Shown piece after piece: positions 7,524 to 15,358 of a stretch of DNA of 34,523 nt. The stretch lies in assembly GCA_023433345.1 (NCBI GenBank), contig JAEZDA010000107.1, positions 1 through 34,523 of the forward strand, in the 5' to 3' direction. Position 1 is the first letter of the stretch; every line of letters starts with the position of its first letter. The stretch is from Bacteroidota bacterium. Lineage in GTDB: Bacteria > Bacteroidota > Bacteroidia > Chitinophagales > Chitinophagaceae. Below the pieces are notes generated by a model. The model was not told the origin of the DNA. It searched no databases and worked only from the letters and a program-made list of their open reading frames with translations. Both the position numbers and the translations under genes were made by a program.

Positions 7524-10166
7524 TTAGCGTGAAGCCTGGGCCTGTGAAGCCGATCCTTCGCCGATTTTTGAGGTAATTTCGTTCCTGAACACCACAGTAC
7601 CATCAAAAACATCCACAAGCACAGGTTGTTCCTTGTTGATATCTCCCGCCAAAATACGTTTACTCAGGGGATTAACTATCTCCTTTTGTATAAGTCTTTT
7701 TAGGGGCCTCGCGCCAAACTGCGGATCATACCCGTTTTCTGATAAGAAGTCCAATGCATATTCGCTGAAGAGAAGGTCGATTCCATTATCGGCCAGTTGC
7801 TGCTTCAATTGATTAAGCTGTATGGTAATGATTCCCTTGATCTCCTTTTTCATCAAGGGATGGAACATGATCACTTCATCGATCCTGTTCAAAAACTCGG
7901 GCCGTATCGTTTGCTTCAACAACTGCACAACTTCATATTTGGTCGATTCGATCACCTCTTCCAGATTTGCTTCGGATATGTTTTCAAAGCGTTCCTGGAT
8001 GATCTGGCTTCCCATGTTGCTGGTCATTATTATTATCGTATTCTTGAAGTTCACCACCCGGCCTTTATTGTCGGTGAGTCTACCATCATCCAATACCTGC
8101 AACAATACATTGAATACATCAGGATGAGCCTTTTCAATTTCATCAAGCAAAACGACTGAATAAGGTTTTCGTCTAACCGCTTCCGTAAGCTGCCCTCCTT
8201 CGTCGTAACCCACATAGCCCGGAGGCGCTCCTACCAGCCTGCTTACACTGTGCTTTTCCTGGTATTCGCTCATGTCGATACGCGTCATCATGCTGTCATC
8301 GTCGAAAAGATAGTTGGCAAGTGCTTTAGCAAGCTCTGTTTTACCAACGCCTGTTGTACCGAGAAATATAAAGGAGCCAATGGGCTTTTTCGGATCCTGC
8401 AACCCTGCTCTGCTACGTCGTATGGCATCTGAAACGGCTGTTATTGCTTCCTCCTGGCCAACAACTCTCTTGTGAAGTTCTTCTTCAAGGTTCAATAATT
8501 TATCACGCTCACTTTGCAGCATTTTATTTATTGGTATACCGGTGGCTTTAGACACGCTGTCAGCGATATCTTCTGCATCAACTTCCTCTTTCAGGAGTCG
8601 TTTCTCGGAGAGCGTTCCCAGTTCTTCAGTAAGCGTTGAAATCTCGCTTTCCTTCTCCTTGATCTTACCATAACGCAATTCTGCTACCCTGCCGTAATCG
8701 CCGTTTCGCTCGGCCTGGTCTGCCTCCTGCTTAAATTCCTCGATGGCGGCCTTCCCATTTTGTATTTTCTCTACAAGATCTTTTTCTTCATTCCACTTCG
8801 CCTTATAGGTGTCCCTTTCAACAGAAAGATTAGCGATCTGCGTATTTAGGTCCTTCAGCTTCACCTCGTCGTGCTCACGCTTAATTGCTTCCCTTTCAAT
8901 TTCCAACTGACGTATCTGCCTGTCTAAGCGGTCAAGCTCTTCCGGCATTGAGTTCATTTCAATTCTAAGCTTAGCGGCACTTTCGTCTATAAGGTCAATG
9001 GCTTTATCCGGCAAAAAACGATCAGTAATATACCGGTGTGACAATTCCACTGCAGCGATTATAGCTTCATCCTTAATTCTTACATGATGATGCGTTTCAT
9101 AACGGTCTTTGATTCCACGTAAAATGGAAATTGCATCTTCCACCGAGGGCTCCTCGATCATTATTTTCTGGAACCTTCTCTCCAAGGCCTTATCCTTTTC
9201 AAAAAATTTCTGGTACTCATTTAATGTTGTGGCTCCGATAGCTCTTAACTCGCCGCGCGCAAGAGCAGGCTTGAGAATATTCGCAGCATCCATCGCTCCG
9301 TCCCCACCGCCGGCACCTACGAGCGTGTGTATCTCGTCAATGAATAGAATTATCTCGCCGTCGCTCGATGTTACTTCCTTCACTACCGACTTCAATCTTT
9401 CCTCAAATTCTCCCTTATATTTTGCGCCTGCTATCAACTGGCCCATATCCAGGGCGTAAATAATTTTAGAACGAAGGTTTTCGGGAACGTCTCCATTTAC
9501 AATTCGCATGGCCAAACCTTCAGCAATGGCTGTTTTACCAACGCCCGGTTCACCTACAAGAATCGGATTGTTCTTTGTTCTGCGACTAAGAATATGCAAG
9601 GTTCTGCGTATCTCCTCATCTCTTCCTATAACAGGGTCGAGTTTACCTCCCCTGGCCATATCGTTTAAGTTTTTCGCATACTTGTTCAATGCGTTAAACT
9701 GAGTCTCCTGGGTTTGGGAAGTAACCGTGCTTCCTTTTCGCAGTTCTTTGATCGCCTGAACTAATCCTTTTTCTGTAAGCCCCGCATCTTTCAAGAGTTT
9801 CGCAGTTGCGTCATTTCCATGCACTATTGCTAAAAGCAAATGCTCGGGCGTAATAAATTCATCGCCAAAAGTCTTTAAGACAGCCCCTGCATAAAGCACT
9901 GCGCTATTTGCATCCCTTCCAATATTTTGTGCAGGCTCTCCACTGGTTGTAGGTAGTTTATTTATGAGCTCACCGAGCCTGTTTTCAACAAGATTGATCG
10001 TGACATTATTTTTCTTAAGCAGGTATTCCACAGGTGAATCCTCAGCATTCAACAATGCCTGAAGAAGGTGCTCATTCTCAATAGAAGGATTTTTATGATT
10101 ATAGGCGAGTTGTTGCGCTGCCTGGAACACTTCCGCTGCCTTGATGGTGAAGTTGTTAAGATTCAT
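7524..10166 (-). CDS. clpB: ATP-dependent disaggregase ClpB
   Basis: 880 residues, the usual length for ClpB. The order is: N-terminal Clp_N repeats (about 1-145), first AAA+ module with Walker A GEPGVGKT (205-212) and Walker B ILFIDEIH, the coiled-coil M-domain (about 400-530, rich in Glu, Lys and Arg), and second AAA+ module with Walker A GTTGVGKT (603-610), VVLLDEIEKAH, and the pore loop GAPPGYVGYDEGG. The C-terminal domain ends with FGARPLKRLIQKEIVNPLSKRIL. The M-domain separates it from ClpA and ClpC. It acts in the cytosol with DnaK, DnaJ and GrpE to resolve protein aggregates after heat stress. I see no CIRCE element upstream. A small inverted repeat sits at 10176-10190, just ahead of the ATG. 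The gene is divergent from queG. Confidence 0.98.
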   Translation of the reverse strand: MNLNNFTIKAAEVFQAAQQLAYNHKNPSIENEHLLQALLNAEDSPVEYLLKKNNVTINLVENRLGELINKLPTTSGEPAQNIGRDANSAVLYAGAVLKTFGDEFITPEHLLLAIVHGNDATAKLLKDAGLTEKGLVQAIKELRKGSTVTSQTQETQFNALNKYAKNLNDMARGGKLDPVIGRDEEIRRTLHILSRRTKNNPILVGEPGVGKTAIAEGLAMRIVNGDVPENLRSKIIYALDMGQLIAGAKYKGEFEERLKSVVKEVTSSDGEIILFIDEIHTLVGAGGGDGAMDAANILKPALARGELRAIGATTLNEYQKFFEKDKALERRFQKIMIEEPSVEDAISILRGIKDRYETHHHVRIKDEAIIAAVELSHRYITDRFLPDKAIDLIDESAAKLRIEMNSMPEELDRLDRQIRQLEIEREAIKREHDEVKLKDLNTQIANLSVERDTYKAKWNEEKDLVEKIQNGKAAIEEFKQEADQAERNGDYGRVAELRYGKIKEKESEISTLTEELGTLSEKRLLKEEVDAEDIADSVSKATGIPINKMLQSERDKLLNLEEELHKRVVGQEEAITAVSDAIRRSRAGLQDPKKPIGSFIFLGTTGVGKTELAKALANYLFDDDSMMTRIDMSEYQEKHSVSRLVGAPPGYVGYDEGGQLTEAVRRKPYSVVLLDEIEKAHPDVFNVLLQVLDDGRLTDNKGRVVNFKNTIIIMTSNMGSQIIQERFENISEANLEEVIESTKYEVVQLLKQTIRPEFLNRIDEVIMFHPLMKKEIKGIITIQLNQLKQQLADNGIDLLFSEYALDFLSENGYDPQFGARPLKRLIQKEIVNPLSKRILAGDINKEQPVLVDVFDGTVVFRNEITSKIGEGSASQAQASR

Positions 10167-10175
10167 GATTTTATT

Positions 10176-10190
10176 GTATGTTAACCATAC
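10176..10190 (-). promoter_or_regulatory. Short inverted repeat upstream of clpB
   Basis: GTATG-TTAAC-CATAC, a 5-bp perfect inverted repeat, lies 9 nt ahead of the clpB start codon in the divergent clpB/queG spacer. It could be an operator or a small leader hairpin, or it could be chance. It does not match CIRCE. Confidence 0.25.
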
Positions 10191-10367
10191 CTATCAAATG
10201 CGAATCCAAAGCTGGTTTTTGGAAATTATGTCATGCAAATTCAAATCAAACTGCCTGCATAGCACAACTATTTACCAATGCCTGTTAATGTGTCAATCGG
10301 TTTTTTCTATCGATGCAACCGTAACACTTATCATAAAACAATGAACAGGTGAAATAGTAACTTTGGA

Positions 10368-11309
10368 TTGCAATTGACAAGGAAATCAACATCATCAATA
10401 ATTAAGGAGCTCGCCAAACTAGCGGGCTTTAACTTTTGCGGAATAGCAAAGGCGCAACATCTTGATGATGATGCAAGGCGATTGGAGAAATGGCTGAGCA
10501 AGGGGATGCACGGCACAATGAAATACATGGAAAACCATTTCGATCTTAGAACCGATCCGTCGAAACTCGTTCCTGGAGCAAAGTCGGTGATCACGATGAT
10601 GTATAATTACTATCCATCTGAAAAGCAGGATGAGCATGCGCCAAAAATTTCAAAGTATGCTTACGGTGAGGATTACCATGAGGTGATTCGTGAAAAGCTA
10701 AATTTCTTATTATTTAAATTAAGGGAAGAGTTTGGGGAGATACAGGGACGCGGTTTTGTTGACAGCGCCCCTGTTTTGGAAAGAAGCTGGGCCCGGCGCG
10801 CCGGGCTGGGCTGGATCGGGAAGAATGGTAATCTCATCGCAAAAAGTAGCGGGTCTTTCTTTTTTCTTGCCACGCTTATTACAGATCTTGTTGCTGAACC
10901 GGATGAAATGCTTTTGCAGGATTATTGCGGAACCTGTAACCGTTGCGTTGAAGAATGCCCGACCGAAGCGATTCTGCCTACCCGTGAAATCAACGGAAGC
11001 AAGTGCATATCATACTTTACAATTGAGCTAAAGGAAGAATTGATCCCTTCGGAAATGAGTAACAAATTCCAAAACTGGATGTTTGGCTGTGATGTATGCC
11101 AGGATGTTTGTCCCTGGAACAGGTTCTCCCAACCCACTAATGAACCCCGTTTTAAACCTGTTGCAGAAATTCTTAACCTTTCAACCAGTGAATGGGAGGA
11201 AATGACTGAAGAATCTTTCAAAAATGTTTTTCGAAACTCACCCTTAAAGCGTTCTAAATTTAAAGGCATCAGCAGAAACCTGAGATTTTTAAAAGGCGAT
11301 GGTCAGTAA
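10368..11309 (+). CDS. queG: Epoxyqueuosine reductase QueG
   Basis: 313 residues if translation starts at TTG 10368; TTG 10374 is an equally good start and no ATG fits the family N-terminus. QueG reduces epoxyqueuosine to queuosine in tRNA, using cobalamin and two 4Fe-4S clusters. The sequence shows the N-terminal DUF1730-type part (LAGFNFCGIAKA, MHGTMKYMENHFDLRTDP), the active-site segment VDSAPVLERSWARRAGLGWIG with Asp132, and the ferredoxin-like part CGTCNRCVEECP (Cys 187, 190, 193, 197) plus CDVCQDVCPWN (Cys 241, 244, 248). Its length of about 310 matches the short form without C-terminal HEAT repeats. Its last 11 nt overlap anmK, so the two are probably translated from one transcript. 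Upstream TAACTTTG (10358-10365) fits a -7 element but lies only 2 nt before the TTG. Confidence 0.95.
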   Translation: MQLTRKSTSSIIKELAKLAGFNFCGIAKAQHLDDDARRLEKWLSKGMHGTMKYMENHFDLRTDPSKLVPGAKSVITMMYNYYPSEKQDEHAPKISKYAYGEDYHEVIREKLNFLLFKLREEFGEIQGRGFVDSAPVLERSWARRAGLGWIGKNGNLIAKSSGSFFFLATLITDLVAEPDEMLLQDYCGTCNRCVEECPTEAILPTREINGSKCISYFTIELKEELIPSEMSNKFQNWMFGCDVCQDVCPWNRFSQPTNEPRFKPVAEILNLSTSEWEEMTEESFKNVFRNSPLKRSKFKGISRNLRFLKGDGQ

Positions 11310-12468
11310 ATTATATTCGATATCGAAGAAAAAGGATAAACTTATTATCGGCCTGATGAGCGGAACCTCGCTGGACGGCCTTGATATTGCCTTGTGCAGA
11401 GTTTCCGGAACGGGCCAGGGTACGAAAATATCAGTTGAACAATTTCAAACCTTCGTTTATCCGCAATCGTTAGTGGAGAAAATCCGGCAAGTATCGAAGC
11501 ATACGATTTATCTCCCGTCCCTTTGTTCGCTCAACAGGGAGTTAGCCCTGATCTATGCGAGGGAAATAAATTCCTGTTTAGAAGAGTGGAAAGTTGCGCA
11601 TCAGCAAATCGACCTGATCGCTTCTCATGGTCAGACTATCTTTCACCTGCCCCGCCCAGATGACAATGAAAAAGTGCCTTCCACTCTACAGATCGCAGAT
11701 GCAGACGAGATCGCGCAGGCTACAGGCATTATAACAGTTAGTGATTTCAGAATGAAGCACATTGCTGCAGGTGGAGAAGGAGCGCCGCTGGCTGGGTATG
11801 GCGACTATCTTTTGTTCTCGGACCGGGAAATAGATGTAGTTATGCTAAACATTGGAGGAATCGCAAATTTTACATTGCTTCCTCGAAACGAAAACGAAAA
11901 CATTCTTTGCTCAGACGCAGGGCCCGGGAACGTGCTGATAGATGCATGGATGAGAAAACAATATTCAACATCCTTTGATGAAGGAGGAAAAATAGCAGCA
12001 GGTGAACACATCAATTCCGATCTTTTACAGGCTTTGATGAACCATCCCTTCTTTAAAATTCCCTTTCCGAAAACTACAGGGCCCGAGGAGTTTAATTTTA
12101 GTTTTATTGAAAATTCTATTTCTGATTCCTATACAGGAAGCATCAACAACAATGAGGTAACGGCCACACTTACGAAGCTGACGGCAATCACCATTGCCAA
12201 TTCGATAAAGACTTTTTTACCGGTATCTCGTTTCAAGTTATATGTGTCGGGAGGAGGAGTTCATAATAAGACCTTAATGAAATTCCTCGCTGAAGAACTC
12301 CCGCTGGCTTCATTCTGCAAAACCGAGGAAAAAGGGATGACACCGGATGCAAAGGAAGCGGCCCTGTTTGCCCTCCTGGCAAATGAGTGCATATCAGGTA
12401 AGGAAGAAACTTTTGCGCATACTGGTTTAGTGAATATAAAAATGGGAAAAATATCCTTACCGGGCTGA
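11299..12468 (+). CDS. anmK: Anhydro-N-acetylmuramic acid kinase AnmK
   Basis: 389 residues, the usual AnmK length. It phosphorylates and opens 1,6-anhydro-MurNAc released from peptidoglycan, feeding cell-wall recycling in the cytosol. Visible motifs are the ATP-binding LIIGLMSGTSLDGLDIAL near the N-terminus, DLIASHGQTIFHLP, the GEGAPLAGYGDYLLF segment, VVMLNIGGIANFTLLP, the DAGPGNVLIDAWM motif and LYVSGGGVHNKTLM near the C-terminus. The ATG overlaps the 3' end of queG by 11 nt. The 3' end overlaps the convergent SRPBCC gene by 12 nt. The first ten residues (VSKLYSISKK) are an extension before the conserved core, so a slightly later start cannot be excluded, although no other in-frame ATG precedes the core. 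Confidence 0.95.
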   Translation: MVSKLYSISKKKDKLIIGLMSGTSLDGLDIALCRVSGTGQGTKISVEQFQTFVYPQSLVEKIRQVSKHTIYLPSLCSLNRELALIYAREINSCLEEWKVAHQQIDLIASHGQTIFHLPRPDDNEKVPSTLQIADADEIAQATGIITVSDFRMKHIAAGGEGAPLAGYGDYLLFSDREIDVVMLNIGGIANFTLLPRNENENILCSDAGPGNVLIDAWMRKQYSTSFDEGGKIAAGEHINSDLLQALMNHPFFKIPFPKTTGPEEFNFSFIENSISDSYTGSINNNEVTATLTKLTAITIANSIKTFLPVSRFKLYVSGGGVHNKTLMKFLAEELPLASFCKTEEKGMTPDAKEAALFALLANECISGKEETFAHTGLVNIKMGKISLPG

Positions 12469-12978
12469 TGGGTTCTTCTCTAAATAGTGCTTTAGGCTTT
12501 TTAGGGCATCTTCATATGCGGGGCCGGAAATATCGTTTAAAAACATTGCGCCGAATTTTTCCCAAGGATACCACTTAATGTTATTGATCGCCTTCCATTC
12601 CACCTGGTTTTGCAAACCGGCACTGTATGTGGTCACATCATTTATAATGTCATTCTCTCCGCTTCTTGCAAAAACGACGCGGATGCCGTTGGCATAGTTG
12701 AGCACCTCTTCAAAACGATAAGTTCTACCCTTCATCTCCCACTTCAGGTATGCCTTACCGTTAGGGAAAAATCCATGTTCCGGGCTAACTTCTGCAAAGT
12801 AAGGATGCCAGTTGATCCAGTTCTTTAAGTGCTTAACCTGGTGTGAAGTTGTGGCCGAATCAACAGCAATAATTTCAGTTCGGTTCACCACAACCGTTGA
12901 TGGCATAAGCAGAGAAATAGCGGTCAGCACAATCGAGAAGCCCAGAAACACGAAAACAAACCCTTTTATTAAACGCAT
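12457..12978 (-). CDS. Membrane-anchored SRPBCC (polyketide cyclase-like) protein
   Basis: 173 residues. An N-terminal hydrophobic segment (about 5-25, KGFVFVFLGFSIVLTAISLL) anchors or exports the protein. The rest matches the START/SRPBCC helix-grip pattern: VVVNRTEIIAVDSATTSHQV, then LKNWINWHPYF, then GKAYLKWEMKGRTYRFEEV, and a long C-terminal helix (PAYEDALKSLKHYLEK). The 'V.R...I.A....V...V..L.nW..W.P.' pattern is typical of Bacteroidota SRPBCC proteins that follow a transmembrane helix. The ligand and function are unknown. It starts 12 nt downstream of the ABC-2 permease gene, so the two are probably one transcript. Confidence 0.75.
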   Translation of the reverse strand: MRLIKGFVFVFLGFSIVLTAISLLMPSTVVVNRTEIIAVDSATTSHQVKHLKNWINWHPYFAEVSPEHGFFPNGKAYLKWEMKGRTYRFEEVLNYANGIRVVFARSGENDIINDVTTYSAGLQNQVEWKAINNIKWYPWEKFGAMFLNDISGPAYEDALKSLKHYLEKNPSAR

Positions 12979-12990
12979 AAATAATTTATT

Positions 12991-14103
12991 CTACTCCCAT
13001 TTAAAAAGCTTTGTAGCCAACATATATGCAGCGATTCCCCAAAGAAAAAGTATCAGCAGCTCAAATTTTATCTCCCATAGATGCAGTCCTTCAAACGCAA
13101 TCTTCCTCAGGGCGGAATTGAGATGAGTTAAAGGAAGCGCATGAGAAATGGGTTGAAGCCAGGAAGGAAAAACTGAAATTGAAAAAAAAGTTCCGCCGAG
13201 TAAAAATTGCGGCAGGGTAAACAAATTGGCGAGAGGAGGAATACTGCTGTCGCTCTTTGCCAGCCCGCTGATAGCGAAACCAAATCCCATAAAAACCATC
13301 AGCCCTAAAAAACTCACCACGAGCATCTCAAGAAAGGTTGAGAATCCATTAACGAGTGTAAAACCGAAAAAGAAATAGCCGGCCAGTATTATCACAACTG
13401 CAGTGATCATCTGAAATATAACCCGGCTTAAACTTTCTCCAAGTATTATAAAAGGCCGGCTGATCGGTGTTGCAAAAAAGCGTTTAAGCACCATTGTGCT
13501 TCGCAAATTGAAAAACATAAAAGCTACTCCGAACACTGCTGCGCTCATTAAAGAAAAGCCCAGCTGTCCGGGTAAGATAAAATCTATTGTTTTGTATTTC
13601 CTGATTTCATTCACGTGCCGTGCAGGATCAAAATCTAATCTTGCATAGCTTGGAAGATCCTGGAATTGTGCACGATCTACTTCGCCAATCGCACTCAGAA
13701 TGATCGACCTGACTTGTGGCCATTGGTTGTTACTGGATGTTGTTGTACGAAAACTAATTGTGTAAGGAACCTTAGCGCCAGCCTCATTTTTGTAGATATC
13801 GATCAAACCCGCAACCTGCCCCTTTTGCATTGCTTTCCTTAATGCCAAACTGTCTTTGTAAAACGAAAAGTTAAGGGAGGGCAATTCCTTAAGCGACCTG
13901 TAGAGATAGTTAGCCGTATCGGCGCCGGGCTTTACAGATACATTATAAACCTCCACCCTACCGCTGTTTCCAATAAAACCGAAAACGAGTATGAAAATGA
14001 AAGGAAATATAAAACTGAATACAATCGCAGAAGGGCTTCTCCTTATCGCCCGAAGGCTTGCGACTGTAATCGCCCACATTGCCTTTAGCTGGCTGTACTT
14101 CAT
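12991..14103 (-). CDS. ABC-2 type transporter permease
   Basis: 370 residues. A membrane segment at about 24-43 (AIVFSFIFPFIFILVFGFIG) is followed by an extracytoplasmic domain to about residue 170, then five or so membrane segments (about 178-200, 222-245, 255-280, 290-310, 343-365). This is the ABC2_membrane_3 layout of exporters with the ATPase on a separate chain. The segment RSTMVLKRFFATPISRPFIILGE is the characteristic cytosolic loop before TM3. No ATPase gene lies next to it: upstream is the divergent folK and downstream the SRPBCC gene. The partner ATPase must be elsewhere, or the permease is an orphan. The substrate cannot be read from the sequence. Confidence 0.88.
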   Translation of the reverse strand: MKYSQLKAMWAITVASLRAIRRSPSAIVFSFIFPFIFILVFGFIGNSGRVEVYNVSVKPGADTANYLYRSLKELPSLNFSFYKDSLALRKAMQKGQVAGLIDIYKNEAGAKVPYTISFRTTTSSNNQWPQVRSIILSAIGEVDRAQFQDLPSYARLDFDPARHVNEIRKYKTIDFILPGQLGFSLMSAAVFGVAFMFFNLRSTMVLKRFFATPISRPFIILGESLSRVIFQMITAVVIILAGYFFFGFTLVNGFSTFLEMLVVSFLGLMVFMGFGFAISGLAKSDSSIPPLANLFTLPQFLLGGTFFSISVFPSWLQPISHALPLTHLNSALRKIAFEGLHLWEIKFELLILFLWGIAAYMLATKLFKWE

Positions 14104-14177
14104 AATAGCGGTTGCGCAAAACTATGAAAAGAATGAAGGTATGTGGCGATTAACTGTCATAAATATAAATTGCATCC

Positions 14178-14657
14178 ATGGAACGTGTTTATCTTTTACT
14201 TGGAAGCAATTTGCAAAATCCCAAAAAACAGATCGTCGCTGCCGGGAAGCAAATCGCGTTACGGGTTGGTAAAATTGAAAAGCAAAGTGCCTTGTATGAG
14301 ACGGCAGCCTGGGGATTACGCGATCAACCGGATTTTTTAAACCGCGTAATAATATGCCGGACGATGCTAACTGCAGAAGAAACCCTGGAAACGATATTGG
14401 CGATTGAGCAGGAAATGGGAAGGAAGCGTGGAGAAAAAAATTCGCCAAGAATAATTGACATCGATATTCTCTTCTACGGTAAACTTATTATGAACAATGG
14501 TTCCTTACAAATCCCGCATCCGAGGATAGCTGAAAGGCGCTTTGTTTTAACTCCGCTGAACGAACTCTCACCACGAATGAAACATCCCCTTTTAAATAAA
14601 ACTGTAAGCAGGATGTTGAAGGATTGTACCGATCCACTTGATGTGAAAAGAATTTAA
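14178..14657 (+). CDS. folK: 6-hydroxymethyl-7,8-dihydropterin pyrophosphokinase FolK
   Basis: 159 residues, the family's usual size. It transfers pyrophosphate from ATP to 6-hydroxymethyl-dihydropterin in folate synthesis. Motifs in order are VYLLLGSNLQNP at the N-terminus, YETAAWGLRDQPDFLNRVI (pterin-binding), AIEQEMGRKRGEKNSPRIIDIDILFY (ATP and Mg binding, including the paired Asp of DID) and LQIPHPRIAERRFVLTPLNEL. The gene lies 62 nt before the deoxynucleoside kinase and begins a plus-strand run of four genes. The folK-dNK neighbourhood is, from memory, common in Bacteroidota. Confidence 0.96.
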   Translation: MERVYLLLGSNLQNPKKQIVAAGKQIALRVGKIEKQSALYETAAWGLRDQPDFLNRVIICRTMLTAEETLETILAIEQEMGRKRGEKNSPRIIDIDILFYGKLIMNNGSLQIPHPRIAERRFVLTPLNELSPRMKHPLLNKTVSRMLKDCTDPLDVKRI

Positions 14658-14719
14658 TTTCCCTTTTGGTCATTACACCTATTTTGCAACCTGATTTTTC
14701 GGAACCTGGAGTTTTTTTG

Positions 14720-15352
14720 ATGCAGTATAAATTTATCACTATCGAAGGAAATATTGGTGCGGGAAAAACGACCCTCGCCACCCTGCTGAGTAATCATTAC
14801 AATGCCCGCCTTGTTTTAGAAGAATTTGCCGACAATCCATTTCTTCCCAGTTTTTATGAGAACCCTTCGCAATTCGCTTTCCCTCTTGAGCTTTTTTTCA
14901 TGGCAGAGCGCTACAAGCAATGGAAAGATGTTCTTCAGGCGCCAGATATGTTCCACACGGTAACGATCTCCGACTACCTTTTTACCAAAAGTCTCCTGTT
15001 CGCGAAGGTAAATTTGGCTGAAGAAGAATATATGTTGTACCAAAAACTGTTTGACATTATAAATCCTCAAATAGTTCAGCCCGAAATTTTAATTTTTCTC
15101 CATGCACCCGTCAGGAAACTCCAGGAGAATATTAAGAAGAGAAATCGCGGATATGAGCAGGGAATTGAAAACGACTATTTATTCAGCATACAGGAGATTT
15201 ATATGCAATACCTGAAACAACATAATATTAAAACACTTGTTGTAGACGCATCAAACGCAGACTTTCTCAATAATCCACTTCATCTTAAAACGATCACTGA
15301 TGCGCTTGATAAAAGTTATGATGCAGGACAATATTTCATAACGCTGCCGTAA
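14720..15352 (+). CDS. Deoxynucleoside kinase family protein
   Basis: 210 residues from the ATG at 14720; an upstream in-frame TTG at 14666 would add 18 residues that do not resemble the family. The P-loop GNIGAGKT (residues 10-17) sits close to the N-terminus as in the dNK family. It is followed by an acidic LEEF segment, FPLELFFMAERYKQW, the ISDYLFTKSLLFA motif in place of the usual DRS-type motif, ILIFLHAPVRKLQENIKKRNRGYEQ (lid arginines and substrate Glu), and IQEIYMQYL. Members phosphorylate deoxyadenosine or deoxyguanosine in nucleotide salvage; which one cannot be told from sequence alone. It is followed 6 nt later by the MFS gene. Confidence 0.9.
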   Translation: MQYKFITIEGNIGAGKTTLATLLSNHYNARLVLEEFADNPFLPSFYENPSQFAFPLELFFMAERYKQWKDVLQAPDMFHTVTISDYLFTKSLLFAKVNLAEEEYMLYQKLFDIINPQIVQPEILIFLHAPVRKLQENIKKRNRGYEQGIENDYLFSIQEIYMQYLKQHNIKTLVVDASNADFLNNPLHLKTITDALDKSYDAGQYFITLP

Positions 15353-15358
15353 CCGAAA

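Noticed and set aside
10167..10367. CIRCE heat-shock operator upstream of clpB
   Set aside because: The TTAGCACTC-N9-GAGTGCTAA pattern is absent; only a small unrelated inverted repeat is present.
14122..14448. 108-residue minus-strand open frame over folK
   Set aside because: folK is unambiguous on the plus strand. The minus frame has no recognisable motif.
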